Below, one piece after another: positions 1 through 8,576 of a stretch of 64,000 bases of DNA (position 1 is the stretch's first letter; each line of letters starts with the position of its first letter). The notes under the pieces were generated by a model. The model was given only the letters and a program-made list of their open reading frames with translations. It was not told the origin of the DNA and searched no databases. Both the position numbers and the translations under genes were made by a program. The DNA comes from an uncultured Acetatifactor sp. GTDB lineage: Bacteria > Bacillota > Clostridia > Lachnospirales > Lachnospiraceae. Where the stretch lies: the NCBI GenBank assembly GCA_934433135.1, contig CAKRZO010000020.1:4247-68246 (forward strand), read 5' to 3'.

Positions 1-1173
1 ACGATTGTAAATAATTACGGTAAGTTTGCTCTTCATACACTTCCTTCCGGTGTATTTTACGGTCATACGACCAGTGTCATCGGAAACGGTGTGGCATTGA
101 ACATTCCGCTTCTGTTTCAGGAGATCAAATCGATTACGGACAGGAACGTTCCCATGCCTAAGATTCTGGTATCCAACAGGGCACAGATTGTGATGCCTTA
201 TCATATCCTGTTCGATCAATATGAGGAAGAGCGCCTGGGCGGCAAATCCTTCGGTTCCACCAAATCCGGTATAGCACCTTTTTATTCGGATAAATATGCC
301 AAAATCGGGTTCCAGGTAAGTGAATTATTTGATGAAGAGCTGTTAAAGGAAAAGGTAGAGCGGATCTGCGAACTGAAGAATATTCTTCTGGAGCATTTAT
401 ATCATAAGCCGACAATTGATCCGGCACAGCTTCTGGAAACCCTTCATGAGTACCGGGATATGGTAGCACCGTATGTCTGTGATGTGTCCTTGTATCTGGA
501 TAAGGCACTGAAGGAAGGAAAGACCATTCTTCTGGAAGGCCAGCTTGGTACCTTAAAAGATCCGGATCACGGTATTTACCCTATGGTAACATCTTCCTCC
601 ACTCTGGCAGCATACGGAGCCATCGGCGCAGGGCTGCCGCCTTATGAGATCAAAGAGATCGTAACGGTGTGCAAAGCGTATTCTTCTGCGGTAGGAGCCG
701 GCGCTTTTGTATCGGAAATCTTCGGGGATGAGGCGGATGAATTGAGAAGACGCGGCGGAGACGGCGGCGAATTCGGAGCCACTACCGGACGTCCCAGGAG
801 AATGGGCTGGTTTGACTGTGTAGCCTCCAAATACGGCTGCAGACTGCAGGGAACCACCGATGTTGCGTTTACGGTATTGGATGTACTTGGCTATCTGGAT
901 GAAATTCCGGTATGTACGGGTTACGAAATCGATGGCGAAGTAACGGATGAATTCCCTGTTACGGCAAAGCTGCAGAAAGCAAAGCCCGTACTGGAAAAAC
1001 TGCCCGGCTGGAAATGTGATATCAGAGGAATCCGTAAGTATGAGGAGCTTCCGGAGAACTGCCGCAATTATATCGAGTTTATCGAATCCCGAATCGGTTA
1101 TCCGATTACCATGATCAGCAACGGACCGGGAAGAGAAGACATTATTTACAGAAAAAGTGCTTTGAAAAAATGA
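1..1173 (+). CDS. purA: Adenylosuccinate synthetase, 3' part (5' end outside window)
   Basis: The frame is open from base 1, so the N-terminus with the GTP-binding loop lies outside the window. The enzyme joins IMP and aspartate with GTP in the cytoplasm, the first step from IMP to AMP. The visible part carries the family signatures VGAGAFVSEIFGDE and GGEFGATTGRPRRMGW, and the C-terminal SNGPGREDII. No internal break is seen. The stop overlaps the start of the LysR gene (ATGA), so the two are translationally coupled. Confidence 0.93.
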   Translation, partial: TIVNNYGKFALHTLPSGVFYGHTTSVIGNGVALNIPLLFQEIKSITDRNVPMPKILVSNRAQIVMPYHILFDQYEEERLGGKSFGSTKSGIAPFYSDKYAKIGFQVSELFDEELLKEKVERICELKNILLEHLYHKPTIDPAQLLETLHEYRDMVAPYVCDVSLYLDKALKEGKTILLEGQLGTLKDPDHGIYPMVTSSSTLAAYGAIGAGLPPYEIKEIVTVCKAYSSAVGAGAFVSEIFGDEADELRRRGGDGGEFGATTGRPRRMGWFDCVASKYGCRLQGTTDVAFTVLDVLGYLDEIPVCTGYEIDGEVTDEFPVTAKLQKAKPVLEKLPGWKCDIRGIRKYEELPENCRNYIEFIESRIGYPITMISNGPGREDIIYRKSALKK

Positions 1174-2054
1174 ATGTGATATCCAGTCTGGAATATTTTA
1201 AAATCTTTTATTACGTTGCATCCCGCGGCAGCATTACGAAAGCTGCCGCGGATCTGGCGATTTCCCAGCCGGCTGTGAGCCAGGCGGTCAAGCAGCTGGA
1301 AAGCCAGCTGGGAGCAAAGCTTTTTTGCAGGCAGGCCAAAGGAGTTACGCTGACCAGAGAGGGAAGCGTTCTGTTTGAGTATGTGGAACGTGGTTATGCC
1401 CAGATGAAAAAAGGCGTGGATTCACTGCAGCAGCTTTTGAACCTGGAAGCGGGAGAAGTCCGTATCGGCGCCAGCGATATGACTTTAAAATATTATCTGC
1501 TTCCCTTTCTGGAACAGTTCCATGAAAGGTACCCGAAGATTAAGGTAAAGGTGACGAATGCGCCGACCCCGGAGACTATGCGTTTTCTGGAAGAGGGAAA
1601 AATTGATTTCGGAATTATCAGTACGCCGTTTGAGCAAAGTGAAAATGTCACGGCCTTGCCTGTCAGGCAGGCGGAGGATATTTTCGTGGCAGGAAGAAAG
1701 TTCATTTCTTATAAGAACCGTATGCTGGATCTGCAGGAACTGGAGCGGATGCCATTGATTTTTCTGGAAGCACGGACCAGTACCAGAAGCTTTATGGATG
1801 CTTTCCTGAAGGAAAACGGAGTGGAGGTCCGGCCGGAATTTGAACTGGCCACAAGCGATATGATTGTTCAGTTCGCATTGCGCAGCCTCGGCGTAGGCTG
1901 CGTGGTGCGGGACTTTGCACAGCAATACATTGACGAGGGAAGATTATTCGAACTGCGGTTTAATAAAATTATCCCCAAGCGGGATTTCTGCATTATAAAA
2001 GACCGCAAGAAAACTCTCTCCACCGCCGCCAATAAATTGCTGGAACTGATGTAA
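1170..2054 (+). CDS. LysR family transcriptional regulator
   Basis: 294 residues, the usual LysR length. The N-terminal winged helix-turn-helix covers about residues 5-65 (SLEYFKIFYYVASRGSITKAA, then SQPAVSQAVKQLE), and a periplasmic-binding-like effector domain follows from about residue 90. It starts inside the purA stop codon and is followed by a terminator. The effector cannot be told from sequence. Coupling to purA suggests co-expression but not that purA is its target. Confidence 0.93.
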   Translation: MNVISSLEYFKIFYYVASRGSITKAAADLAISQPAVSQAVKQLESQLGAKLFCRQAKGVTLTREGSVLFEYVERGYAQMKKGVDSLQQLLNLEAGEVRIGASDMTLKYYLLPFLEQFHERYPKIKVKVTNAPTPETMRFLEEGKIDFGIISTPFEQSENVTALPVRQAEDIFVAGRKFISYKNRMLDLQELERMPLIFLEARTSTRSFMDAFLKENGVEVRPEFELATSDMIVQFALRSLGVGCVVRDFAQQYIDEGRLFELRFNKIIPKRDFCIIKDRKKTLSTAANKLLELM

Positions 2055-2064
2055 AAAAATAAAT

Positions 2065-2113
2065 AAAAGCCGTTGTTTTCCTGCACTTACCATGCCTGAA
2101 AACAGCGGCTTTT
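2065..2113. terminator. Bidirectional intrinsic terminator
   Basis: Arms AAAAGCCGTTGTTTTC and GAAAACAGCGGCTTTT pair almost perfectly around a 17-nt loop, with A and T runs on both sides. It sits between the LysR gene and the convergent small membrane protein gene, so it can stop both transcripts. Confidence 0.85.
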
Positions 2114-2144
2114 GTCAAAGAGGTGACAATCATTTCATATCCGC

Positions 2145-2426
2145 TCATTCCAATGGAGGAGTATTCTTTTCTTCCGCGGTATGAAAATCCGCAATGGTAT
2201 GTTTCCCGGTGAGTTTTCCGTACATCCAGATATAGACCCAGATTAGGAGCGGGATGGCAAAGGTGGCGATCAGGCTCATGCGGAAAAGAACGTGCGCCTG
2301 CGTGGTATCCAAAAGAGCCGTAATCAGGGTTGCCAGATAAAGAAGTACGAGAAGGATGACGCCGATGAGGGCGGCAATTCTCTTCCCGGTGAATTTTTTC
2401 GTCTTTTTTTCAGAGGATGTATCCAT
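2145..2426 (-). CDS. Small membrane protein, two transmembrane segments
   Basis: 93 residues: a charged cytoplasmic start (KKTKKFTGKR), two hydrophobic helices at about residues 17-38 and 47-68, and a polar tail. The start is supported by AGAAAGGA a few bases upstream on the minus strand. No family with a known function is recognised. It is convergent with the LysR gene, and the region upstream of it holds 27-bp repeats. Confidence 0.7.
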   Translation of the reverse strand: MDTSSEKKTKKFTGKRIAALIGVILLVLLYLATLITALLDTTQAHVLFRMSLIATFAIPLLIWVYIWMYGKLTGKHTIADFHTAEEKNTPPLE

Positions 2427-2449
2427 GCTATTTATCCTTTCTTAAAACG

Positions 2450-2512
2450 GAACTGTGTAACAGTCCTTTCATAGCAGAACTGTGTAACAGTCCTGCCACA
2501 GCAGAACTGTTA
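2450..2512. repeat. 27-bp tandem repeat, 2.3 copies
   Basis: Unit starts lie at 2450, 2477 and 2504. The first 18 bases (GAACTGTGTAACAGTCCT) are identical in copies one and two; copy three is partial (GAACTGTTA). Each unit contains the inverted pair ACTGT-GTA-ACAGT. The repeats lie directly upstream of the minus-strand membrane protein gene. Confidence 0.85.
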
Positions 2513-2553
2513 TTATCATATCACCCATACCATAAGAATGCAAGTAAAAAAAG

Positions 2554-2594
2554 AGAGCCGGAAGCTTCTGAATTGCAAGTGCTTCCGGCCCTCT
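2554..2594. terminator. Hairpin, probable terminator (T run on minus strand)
   Basis: AGAGCCGGAAGC and GCTTCCGGCCCTCT pair around a 15-nt loop. On the minus strand it is followed by a T run, as in an intrinsic terminator. No gene to its right is transcribed leftward, so its client is unclear. Confidence 0.5.
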
Positions 2595-2653
2595 TAAAAA
2601 GGGGAGGATTAAGTATTCATTTTTTCATTGGTAAGATCAAAGGAGGGGATCCG

Positions 2654-2671
2654 ATGACAGTTAAAGTATAG
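2654..2671 (+). other. Five-codon ORF behind a strong ribosome site
   Basis: AAAGGAGGGG is followed by ATGACAGTTAAAGTATAG, which reads MTVKV and stops. It could be a leader peptide or the broken start of a lost gene. The rest of 2595-2734 shows nothing else. Confidence 0.25.
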
Positions 2672-2734
2672 ACCGGTTTACGGGGATTTATACATTAAGG
2701 AACCATAAAAAGATACATAAAAAGAAAAATTTCC

Positions 2735-2763
2735 TTGAGTTCTTGTCTGTTCTGTTATATACT
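2735..2763 (+). promoter_or_regulatory. Sigma-A type promoter of the polysaccharide operon
   Basis: TTGAGT, 17-nt spacer, TATACT, about 75 bases before the SEC-C gene. It is the only good promoter seen ahead of the five-gene operon. Confidence 0.6.
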
Positions 2764-2838
2764 ATTCGGGTAGGATTGCGGGAATGGAAAGCACAAAGCA
2801 ATCCGTGAGGAATAACACAAATAAGGATGGTAAGAAAA

Positions 2839-3348
2839 ATGACATTATTGGAACAATGGAGAGCATGTGCTTATAATGAAGAGGCCGATCAGGCTCAGCT
2901 TCAGAAATTCTGGAAGGATTATTTTGAGCAGGAGACGCAGATTTATAAGTCGCTTCTTAAAAACCCGGAGGAAGTGGTAACAGGAACCGTGAAGGAACTT
3001 GCAGAGCGTTACCAGGTACCGGTATTGATTATGACAGGTTTTCTGGATGGTATCAACGACAGTTTGAAGGAGGCCAATCCCATCGAAACCATGGATGAAG
3101 AGACTATAGTCAATCTCGGATTTGAACCGGCGCTGCTTTATAAAAATATGGTGGCGGCCAAAGCGGACTGGCTCTGGGGGCTGGAAGAATGGAATGATAT
3201 TTTCGATGAAGAGACCAGAAAAGCACTTTATAAAGAGCAGAAAAGTTCAACAACTATTGTAAAAGATGCCAAGATTTATCCCAATGATCCCTGTCCCTGC
3301 GGCAGCGGAAAAAAATATAAGAAATGTTGTGGTAAAAACAAAGCTTAA
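2839..3348 (+). CDS. SEC-C metal-binding domain protein
   Basis: About 169 residues. The C-terminus is a SEC-C zinc motif, [16 protein letters not shown], of the kind found at the end of SecA. The remainder is helical and of unknown function. An upstream ATG at 2827 is in frame, but AAGGATGG at 2823-2830 has the correct spacing for the ATG at 2839. It is the first gene of the polysaccharide operon, 15 bases before the dehydratase gene. Confidence 0.8.
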   Translation: MTLLEQWRACAYNEEADQAQLQKFWKDYFEQETQIYKSLLKNPEEVVTGTVKELAERYQVPVLIMTGFLDGINDSLKEANPIETMDEETIVNLGFEPALLYKNMVAAKADWLWGLEEWNDIFDEETRKALYKEQKSSTTIVKDAKIYPNDPCPCGSGKKYKKCCGKNKA

Positions 3349-3363
3349 AAAGGCAGAAAAGTT

Positions 3364-5253
3364 ATGAAAAAGTTAAACGATGTAAGAGTCGGAATTATGA
3401 AAATTCCGGTTACGAGAATTGTTTTGCTGGTTATGTCGGATATGCTGGGAATTCTGATATCCTCGGTGCTGAGCCTTTATGTGAGGCATGATTTCAGTTT
3501 CATGGATATCCGCAAAGAATTCTGGAATGCGATTTTGCGGGCATATTTCTACAATGTGGTTGTTACACTGATTGTATTTGCTATTTTTCATTTGTATAAC
3601 AGCGTATGGCGTTATGCTTCCGATACGGAATTGATTAATAATGCGATAGCGGTATTGATCTGCGCCGCTATGCAGCCGGTTATTTTCTGGCTGCTGGATG
3701 CGCATGTGCCGGCCAGTTATCCTTTCTTTTACGCCTGCTTTATGATGATATTTACCGGAGGGATCCGGTTCAGTTACCGGATTTTGCGAGCGCTGCAACA
3801 TAACAGACATTTCGGGTTCCGCGGGAAGAAACAAGTAAATGCCATGCTGGTAGGTGCCGGCGCAGCAGGGAATGCGATTTTGAAGGAGATTGAATCCAGT
3901 AATTATTTAAGCCTGCATGTATCCTGTGTAATAGATGATAATCCGGGGTGTCACGGAAAGTATTTGAGAGGCATTCCCATTGTGGGAGGACGGGATAAAA
4001 TTGCAGAATGCGTAGATAAATACCGTATTGATGAGATTATTATAGCGATTCCTTCCGCCAGCCGTGTGAAATTGAAACCGATTTTGGAAATCTGTAAAGA
4101 GACCGGCTGTCATATGATGATTCTGCCGGGAATGTATCAGCTGTTAAACGGAGATGTGAAGGTTTCCAAGCTCAGAGAGGTACAGATTGAGGATCTGCTT
4201 GGCAGGGATCCGATTGAAGTCAATGTAGACGAGATTCTCGGATACGTAAAGGGCAAGACCGTTCTGGTAACGGGAGGAGGCGGTTCCATCGGAAGTGAGC
4301 TTTGCAGGCAGATAGCGGCGCATGATCCAAAGAAGTTAGTTATTCTGGACATCTATGAGAACAGCGTTTACGATATCCAGCAGGAATTAAAGAAAAAATA
4401 TCCGGCACTGGAGCTTATTGTATTGATAGGTTCTGTCCGTAATCAGGCAAGAGTCGAGGATATTTTTAAAAAATACCGGCCGGAGATTGTCTATCATGCC
4501 GCTGCTCACAAGCATGTTCCGCTGATGGAGGACAGCCCCCACGAAGCGATTAAGAATAATGTATTTGGAACTTATAAGGTGGCACGCGCAGCGGACCGGT
4601 ACGGTACGAAACGCTTTGTTATGATTTCTACGGATAAGGCAGTAAACCCTACGAACATTATGGGAGCGTCTAAGAGAATCTGTGAGATGATCATTCAGGA
4701 TATGAACCGTAAGTCGCAAACGGAATATGTAGCGGTTCGTTTCGGAAATGTATTGGGAAGCAACGGCAGCGTTGTACCTTTGTTTAAAAAGCAGATCGAA
4801 CAGGGAGGACCGGTAACGGTTACTCACCCGGATATCATTCGTTATTTTATGACGATTCCGGAGGCTGTTTCCCTGGTGCTTCAGGCAGGAGCGTATGCCA
4901 AAGGCGGGGAGATATTTGTACTGGATATGGGGGAACCGGTAAAAATAGCAGATCTGGCCAGAAATCTGATTCAGCTGTCAGGATATCGGGTGGATGAGGA
5001 TATCAAGATAGTATACACCGGTCTGCGTCCCGGGGAAAAAATGTATGAAGAGTTGCTGATGAGCGAAGAGGGGTTGCAGGAGACTGCCAACAAATTAATT
5101 TATATAGGGAAGCCCATTGAATTTGATGACAGGGAATTTGAGCAGCAGTTAGAGCAGCTTAAAGTTTTGGCTGAGCAGGAAGAGAGTGACATTCGAGAGG
5201 CTGTCAGCAGGATTGTTCCAACGTATCATCCATTGAACCCGCCGGAAGCGTGA
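3364..5253 (+). CDS. Membrane-bound nucleotide-sugar 4,6-dehydratase (CapD/WbpM/PglF type)
   Basis: 629 residues. Four predicted membrane helices (about 15-130) precede a CoA-binding-like Rossmann domain (MLVGAGAAGNAIL) and the catalytic short-chain dehydrogenase domain, with nucleotide loop GGGGSIGSELC at about residue 305. The active site reads STDKAVNPTNIMGASKR, with Met in place of the usual Tyr of YxxxK, as is normal for the large WbpM-like members. These enzymes convert UDP-GlcNAc to a 4-keto-6-deoxy sugar, the entry to rare sugars of glycans. The epimerase and glycosyltransferase downstream fit that role. Confidence 0.9.
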   Translation: MKKLNDVRVGIMKIPVTRIVLLVMSDMLGILISSVLSLYVRHDFSFMDIRKEFWNAILRAYFYNVVVTLIVFAIFHLYNSVWRYASDTELINNAIAVLICAAMQPVIFWLLDAHVPASYPFFYACFMMIFTGGIRFSYRILRALQHNRHFGFRGKKQVNAMLVGAGAAGNAILKEIESSNYLSLHVSCVIDDNPGCHGKYLRGIPIVGGRDKIAECVDKYRIDEIIIAIPSASRVKLKPILEICKETGCHMMILPGMYQLLNGDVKVSKLREVQIEDLLGRDPIEVNVDEILGYVKGKTVLVTGGGGSIGSELCRQIAAHDPKKLVILDIYENSVYDIQQELKKKYPALELIVLIGSVRNQARVEDIFKKYRPEIVYHAAAHKHVPLMEDSPHEAIKNNVFGTYKVARAADRYGTKRFVMISTDKAVNPTNIMGASKRICEMIIQDMNRKSQTEYVAVRFGNVLGSNGSVVPLFKKQIEQGGPVTVTHPDIIRYFMTIPEAVSLVLQAGAYAKGGEIFVLDMGEPVKIADLARNLIQLSGYRVDEDIKIVYTGLRPGEKMYEELLMSEEGLQETANKLIYIGKPIEFDDREFEQQLEQLKVLAEQEESDIREAVSRIVPTYHPLNPPEA

Positions 5254-5298
5254 GTAAGATGTTTAAGCAACAGTAAGAAGGACAAAGAGGATAGAAGC

Positions 5299-6216
5299 AT
5301 GAAACGAATTCTGATAACGGGAGCTGCAAGTTATATCGGCACCAGCGTTGAGCGTTATCTTCTGGAATGTAATGTAAAACAGGGAAAAGAACAATATCAT
5401 GTGGATAGAATGTCATTGCGTGACGGAACCTGGGAGAAGGCAGATTTTTCACAATATGACATAGTCTATCACGTGGCGGGAATTGCACATGTGGATACCG
5501 GAAAAGTAACGGAAGAAGAAAAACAGAAATATTTTGATGTGAACCGTGATCTGACCATACGGGTAGCAAAGAAGGCTAAAGACCAGGGGGTCAGACAGTT
5601 TATTTTTATGAGCAGTATCATTGTTTACGGTGCGATTGCCTATGTAGGTCATCAGAAATATATTCGGGAGGACACAGCTGTCTGTCCGGAAAATTTTTAT
5701 GGTGACAGTAAACGTCAGGCGGAAATCAGATTGCAGGAGTTAGCGGATGCTTCCTTTCATGTTGCAATTTTACGTCCGCCGATGATTTATGGAAGAGGCG
5801 CCAAAGGCAATTATGCATTGCTGACCAGGTTTGCAGGAAGTATTCCTGTTTTTCCGGATTATAAGGAAGAAAGAAGCGCATTGTATGTGGAAAACCTTGC
5901 AGAATTTGTAAGACTTCTTGCCGAAAGCGGGAGGGGTGGAATCTTCTTTCCGCAGAACAGAGAGTATGCGGCCACATCACAGATGGTTTCGTTGATCCGG
6001 GAAGCTGCGGGGAAAAGGACAATAATAAGCAGAATGCTAAATCCGTTGGTAAAGCTGGGAGCGCTTATGCCGGGAAAAATCGGAATTATGGTTAATAAAG
6101 CTTTTGGCAGTGTACTGATCGACAGAGCTCTTTCCGATAAAGATTTTTCAGGATATCAGATCTATTCTTTAAGAGAAAGTATTTTAAAGTCACAAAAACA
6201 AGATACAAAAATCTAA
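5299..6216 (+). CDS. NAD-dependent nucleotide-sugar epimerase/reductase
   Basis: 305 residues, an extended short-chain dehydrogenase. The N-terminal ITGAASYIGTS is the NAD loop (GxxxxxG variant), and FMSSIIVYGA followed by YGDSKRQAE gives the Ser and YxxxK catalytic residues. It lies 45 bases behind the dehydratase and probably reduces or epimerises its 4-keto product. The exact sugar is not predictable. Confidence 0.88.
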   Translation: MKRILITGAASYIGTSVERYLLECNVKQGKEQYHVDRMSLRDGTWEKADFSQYDIVYHVAGIAHVDTGKVTEEEKQKYFDVNRDLTIRVAKKAKDQGVRQFIFMSSIIVYGAIAYVGHQKYIREDTAVCPENFYGDSKRQAEIRLQELADASFHVAILRPPMIYGRGAKGNYALLTRFAGSIPVFPDYKEERSALYVENLAEFVRLLAESGRGGIFFPQNREYAATSQMVSLIREAAGKRTIISRMLNPLVKLGALMPGKIGIMVNKAFGSVLIDRALSDKDFSGYQIYSLRESILKSQKQDTKI

Positions 6217-6269
6217 AAAACTGAGATGAGATTGTATAGGCGGGAAGAATAGGAAAGGAGGGGACAGGG

Positions 6270-7361
6270 ATGAAGATCCTTATTATTACGAATCACTCTT
6301 ATATGTTATATCAGTTCAGAAGAGAATTGATCTGTGAGCTGATGAAAGAAAATGAAGTGGTCTTAAGCATGCCGTTTGTGGGACATGAAGGGGATTTCAT
6401 GAAGATGGGACTTCGTTGTATCGATACGTCTCTGGAACGCAGGAGCACAAATCCCATTACAGATTTGAAGCTGTTCATTTCTTATTTACAGATATTGAGG
6501 CAAGAGAAACCGGATATGGTAATTACATACTCCATTAAGCCCAATGTGTATGGCGGAATTGCCTGTCAGATAAAAAGGATTCCCTATTATGTAAATGTGC
6601 AGGGGCTTGGTACTGCTTTTCAGAAAAAGAGGCTTGCAAGAATTGTTACTATTATGTATCGGATGGCGTTAAATAAGGCAGAGACCGTTTTCTTTGAAAA
6701 TGAAGAAAATGCGGATTTGTTCCGCAGAAAGCACATTGTCAGTCCCGAAAAGATTGTGGCGTTAAAGGGTGCGGGAATTAATCTGGAACATTATGAATAT
6801 GTTCCTTATCCGCAGAGCGACTGTATACGATTTCTGTTTGTGGGACGTATTATGAAAGAAAAAGGTGTGGATGAATTGTTTTACGCTGCACGCAGGCTGA
6901 AAAAGGAATTCAAAGACCGTTTTGCATTGGATATTGTAGGATTTTTTGAAGATGCTTATAAAGAAGAGGTAAATCAGCTGCAGCAGGAAGGCGTTATTAC
7001 ATTCCATGGTTTCCAGAAAGAGGTCAGACCTTATTACGGCAGTTGCAGCTGCGTAGTGCTTCCCAGTTACCATGAAGGGATGTCCAATGTACTGCTGGAG
7101 GGAGCGGCAGTAGGAAGACCGTTAATTACCAGTGATATACCGGGATGCCGTGAAGCGGTAGAAGATGGCAGAAACGGTTTCCTGTGTGAGGTAAAAAGCG
7201 GAGAGAGCTTGTATCGGGCCATGAAGAAGTTTTTGGAGATTCCATATTTGCATCGGGAAGAAATGGGACGTCTGGGACGTGCCAGAATGCAAGAACAGTT
7301 TGACAAAAAAGTGATTGTTGACCGTACGGTCGGTAAAATTATGAATTCAGGGGAAAAATAA
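6270..7361 (+). CDS. Glycosyltransferase, GT4 family (GT-B fold)
   Basis: 363 residues with two Rossmann-like halves. The C-terminal half has FLFVGRIMKEKGVDEL and the donor-binding LPSYHEGMSNVLLEGAAVGRP with the E-x7-E pattern typical of GT4. There is no signal peptide, so it acts on the cytoplasmic face of the membrane. It probably adds a sugar to a lipid-linked or surface glycan using the product of the two upstream enzymes. The ribosome site is AAAGGAGGGG. Confidence 0.9.
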   Translation: MKILIITNHSYMLYQFRRELICELMKENEVVLSMPFVGHEGDFMKMGLRCIDTSLERRSTNPITDLKLFISYLQILRQEKPDMVITYSIKPNVYGGIACQIKRIPYYVNVQGLGTAFQKKRLARIVTIMYRMALNKAETVFFENEENADLFRRKHIVSPEKIVALKGAGINLEHYEYVPYPQSDCIRFLFVGRIMKEKGVDELFYAARRLKKEFKDRFALDIVGFFEDAYKEEVNQLQQEGVITFHGFQKEVRPYYGSCSCVVLPSYHEGMSNVLLEGAAVGRPLITSDIPGCREAVEDGRNGFLCEVKSGESLYRAMKKFLEIPYLHREEMGRLGRARMQEQFDKKVIVDRTVGKIMNSGEK

Positions 7362-7381
7362 GATGGCAGACGGAGCGGTGT

Positions 7382-7801
7382 ATGAGTAAACAGGAATTTA
7401 CGGATGGTTTAAGAAGTGCCTTAAGCGGAAGGCTTTCGGCAGCTGCAGTAGAGGAGAATGTCAAGTATTATACAGAATATATTGACACACAGCTGCAGAA
7501 TGGAAAAACGGAACAGGAGGTTTTACAGGAACTGGGAAATCCGCGCCTGATTGCCAGAACGATTGTAGAGGCAAATAAGAGTGTGTCAGGGGAAAAAAAA
7601 TCTGATTATTTTTATCAAGAGGAAAATAATGAGCCGGTAGAGCATAAAAAATCTCATTGGGCAACGGTGCTCATTGCTGTTTTGATTCTTCTTTTATGCC
7701 TTTTTCTGGTTTCCACGGTGTTATCTTTCCTTGCGCCGATTTTGGTGCCTGTGATCCTGATTTTCTTTTTGATAAAATTATTCAGAGACTGGCTGAGTTG
7801 A
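7382..7801 (+). CDS. DUF1700 (HAAS-type) membrane protein
   Basis: 139 residues. The N-terminal 65 residues match the DUF1700/HAAS pattern (small helical domain, YYTEYID and ELGNPRLIARTIVE). A 35-residue hydrophobic stretch follows (about 95-135) that can span the membrane once or twice. In other species such proteins pair with PadR regulators, but none is seen here. It is the last gene of the operon, before a terminator. Confidence 0.75.
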   Translation: MSKQEFTDGLRSALSGRLSAAAVEENVKYYTEYIDTQLQNGKTEQEVLQELGNPRLIARTIVEANKSVSGEKKSDYFYQEENNEPVEHKKSHWATVLIAVLILLLCLFLVSTVLSFLAPILVPVILIFFLIKLFRDWLS

Positions 7802-7857
7802 ACAGATAATTTAAACGGAACGGATAGTGAGAACGGAACTGTGACTATGAAAAGACG

Positions 7858-7887
7858 AAAAGCCGTCAGGGGGGACTGGCGGCTTTT
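7858..7887 (+). terminator. Intrinsic terminator of the polysaccharide operon
   Basis: AAAAGCCGTCAG pairs with CTGGCGGCTTTT around a 6-nt loop, ending in TTTT. Confidence 0.8.
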
Positions 7888-7919
7888 CTGAGGGGAGTAT
7901 AAATAATTATATAAGGGTT

Positions 7920-7941
7920 TGTAAACAGAAATCTGTTTACA
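7920..7941. promoter_or_regulatory. Perfect 10-bp inverted repeat, operator-like
   Basis: TGTAAACAGA-AA-TCTGTTTACA is a perfect palindrome with a 2-nt centre. It has the size of a dimeric repressor site (TetR or GntR class). No T run follows. The rest of 7888-8115 holds no gene; an A/T-rich imperfect inverted repeat at about 8049-8084 (AAAAAAAGGAAAGG against CCTTTTCCGG-T7) could be a weak terminator. Confidence 0.45.
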
Positions 7942-8115
7942 GCGTCATTATATCCCATTTTTGCGTAAAATGCAAGAACTTTTCCGGTAAATCTTTGAAT
8001 AATCCGAACAGGATCAGGAATACTACTCTTGTAACCTTTTAATAGACCAAAAAAAGGAAAGGATTCCTTTTCCGGTTTTTTTCATTTGCGTAAAACGCAG
8101 AATGTGAGGAATAAA

Positions 8116-8280
8116 ATGTCCAACAATAATCAGAATTACGACAACAAGTCAACCAACAGCAGCAATTCCGAGAACAGCCAGAATTGCAAGAACAGTCAGA
8201 ACAACAACCAGAATAACAATCAGAAGAACAGCAGCAAAAACAACAGCCAGAATAAGAGTCAGAAGGAAAATAATTACTAA
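8116..8280 (+). CDS. Asn/Gln/Ser-rich microprotein
   Basis: 54 residues, nearly half Asn, otherwise Gln, Ser and Lys, with one Cys and no hydrophobic core. The start at 8116 is chosen because GAGGA lies 6 bases upstream; an in-frame ATG at 8086 has no ribosome site. The DNA is made of drifting CAG/AAC/AAT codon repeats. No function is known to me. The protein must be disordered or prion-like. It stands alone between two hairpin-rich intergenic stretches. Confidence 0.5.
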   Translation: MSNNNQNYDNKSTNSSNSENSQNCKNSQNNNQNNNQKNSSKNNSQNKSQKENNY

Positions 8281-8332
8281 GGAGATAACTTACGAAAACA
8301 CATTAATAAAAAGATGGATGAAGTAAGCTCCC

Positions 8333-8412
8333 GGGCAGACTCATGGGGTTCCATTCGGGGGACGCTTTCGCTCAATTTGACTCCCCTCATTGGAATCCCC
8401 ATGAGTCTGCCC
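8333..8412. repeat. Long palindromic intergenic element
   Basis: Perfect 16-bp arms GGGCAGACTCATGGGG (8333-8348) and CCCCATGAGTCTGCCC (8397-8412) enclose a 48-nt loop that can itself pair (TTCCA with TGGAA; GGGG with CCCC). Weaker pairing continues outward to about 8300 and 8440 (AAGTAA against TTACTT; ATTAATAAA against TTTTTAATA). The size is that of a REP/MITE-like dispersed hairpin. It could also act as a strong bidirectional terminator. Confidence 0.7.
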
Positions 8413-8457
8413 TTAGTAACTTCTAACGACTTATTTTTAATAAACGGATGGCGCGTC

Positions 8458-8546
8458 TGAACTGTTACTAAGTTTATCTTAAGCCGGAACTGTTACCCTA
8501 TTTACATATGGGAAAATCTTTGGTACAATCATGTCTGAACTGTTAA
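8458..8546. repeat. Three GAACTGTTA motifs flanking a promoter
   Basis: TGAACTGTTAC at 8458, GGAACTGTTAC at 8486 and TGAACTGTTAA at 8536 surround the promoter of the methyltransferase gene. Related motifs occur at 2450, 2477, 2504, 7836 and 49038. They may be dispersed-repeat ends or operators. Confidence 0.5.
8501..8529 (+). promoter_or_regulatory. Promoter of the methyltransferase operon
   Basis: TTTACA, 17-nt spacer, TACAAT, about 48 bases ahead of the start codon at 8577. Confidence 0.65.
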
Positions 8547-8576
8547 ATTCGACAGAGAAAAGGAATCAGCAGAAAA

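Noticed and set aside
8130..8275. AAC/CAG repeat tract considered as a CRISPR or satellite
   Set aside because: The units are irregular and keep one reading frame with a ribosome site, so a low-complexity protein explains them better.
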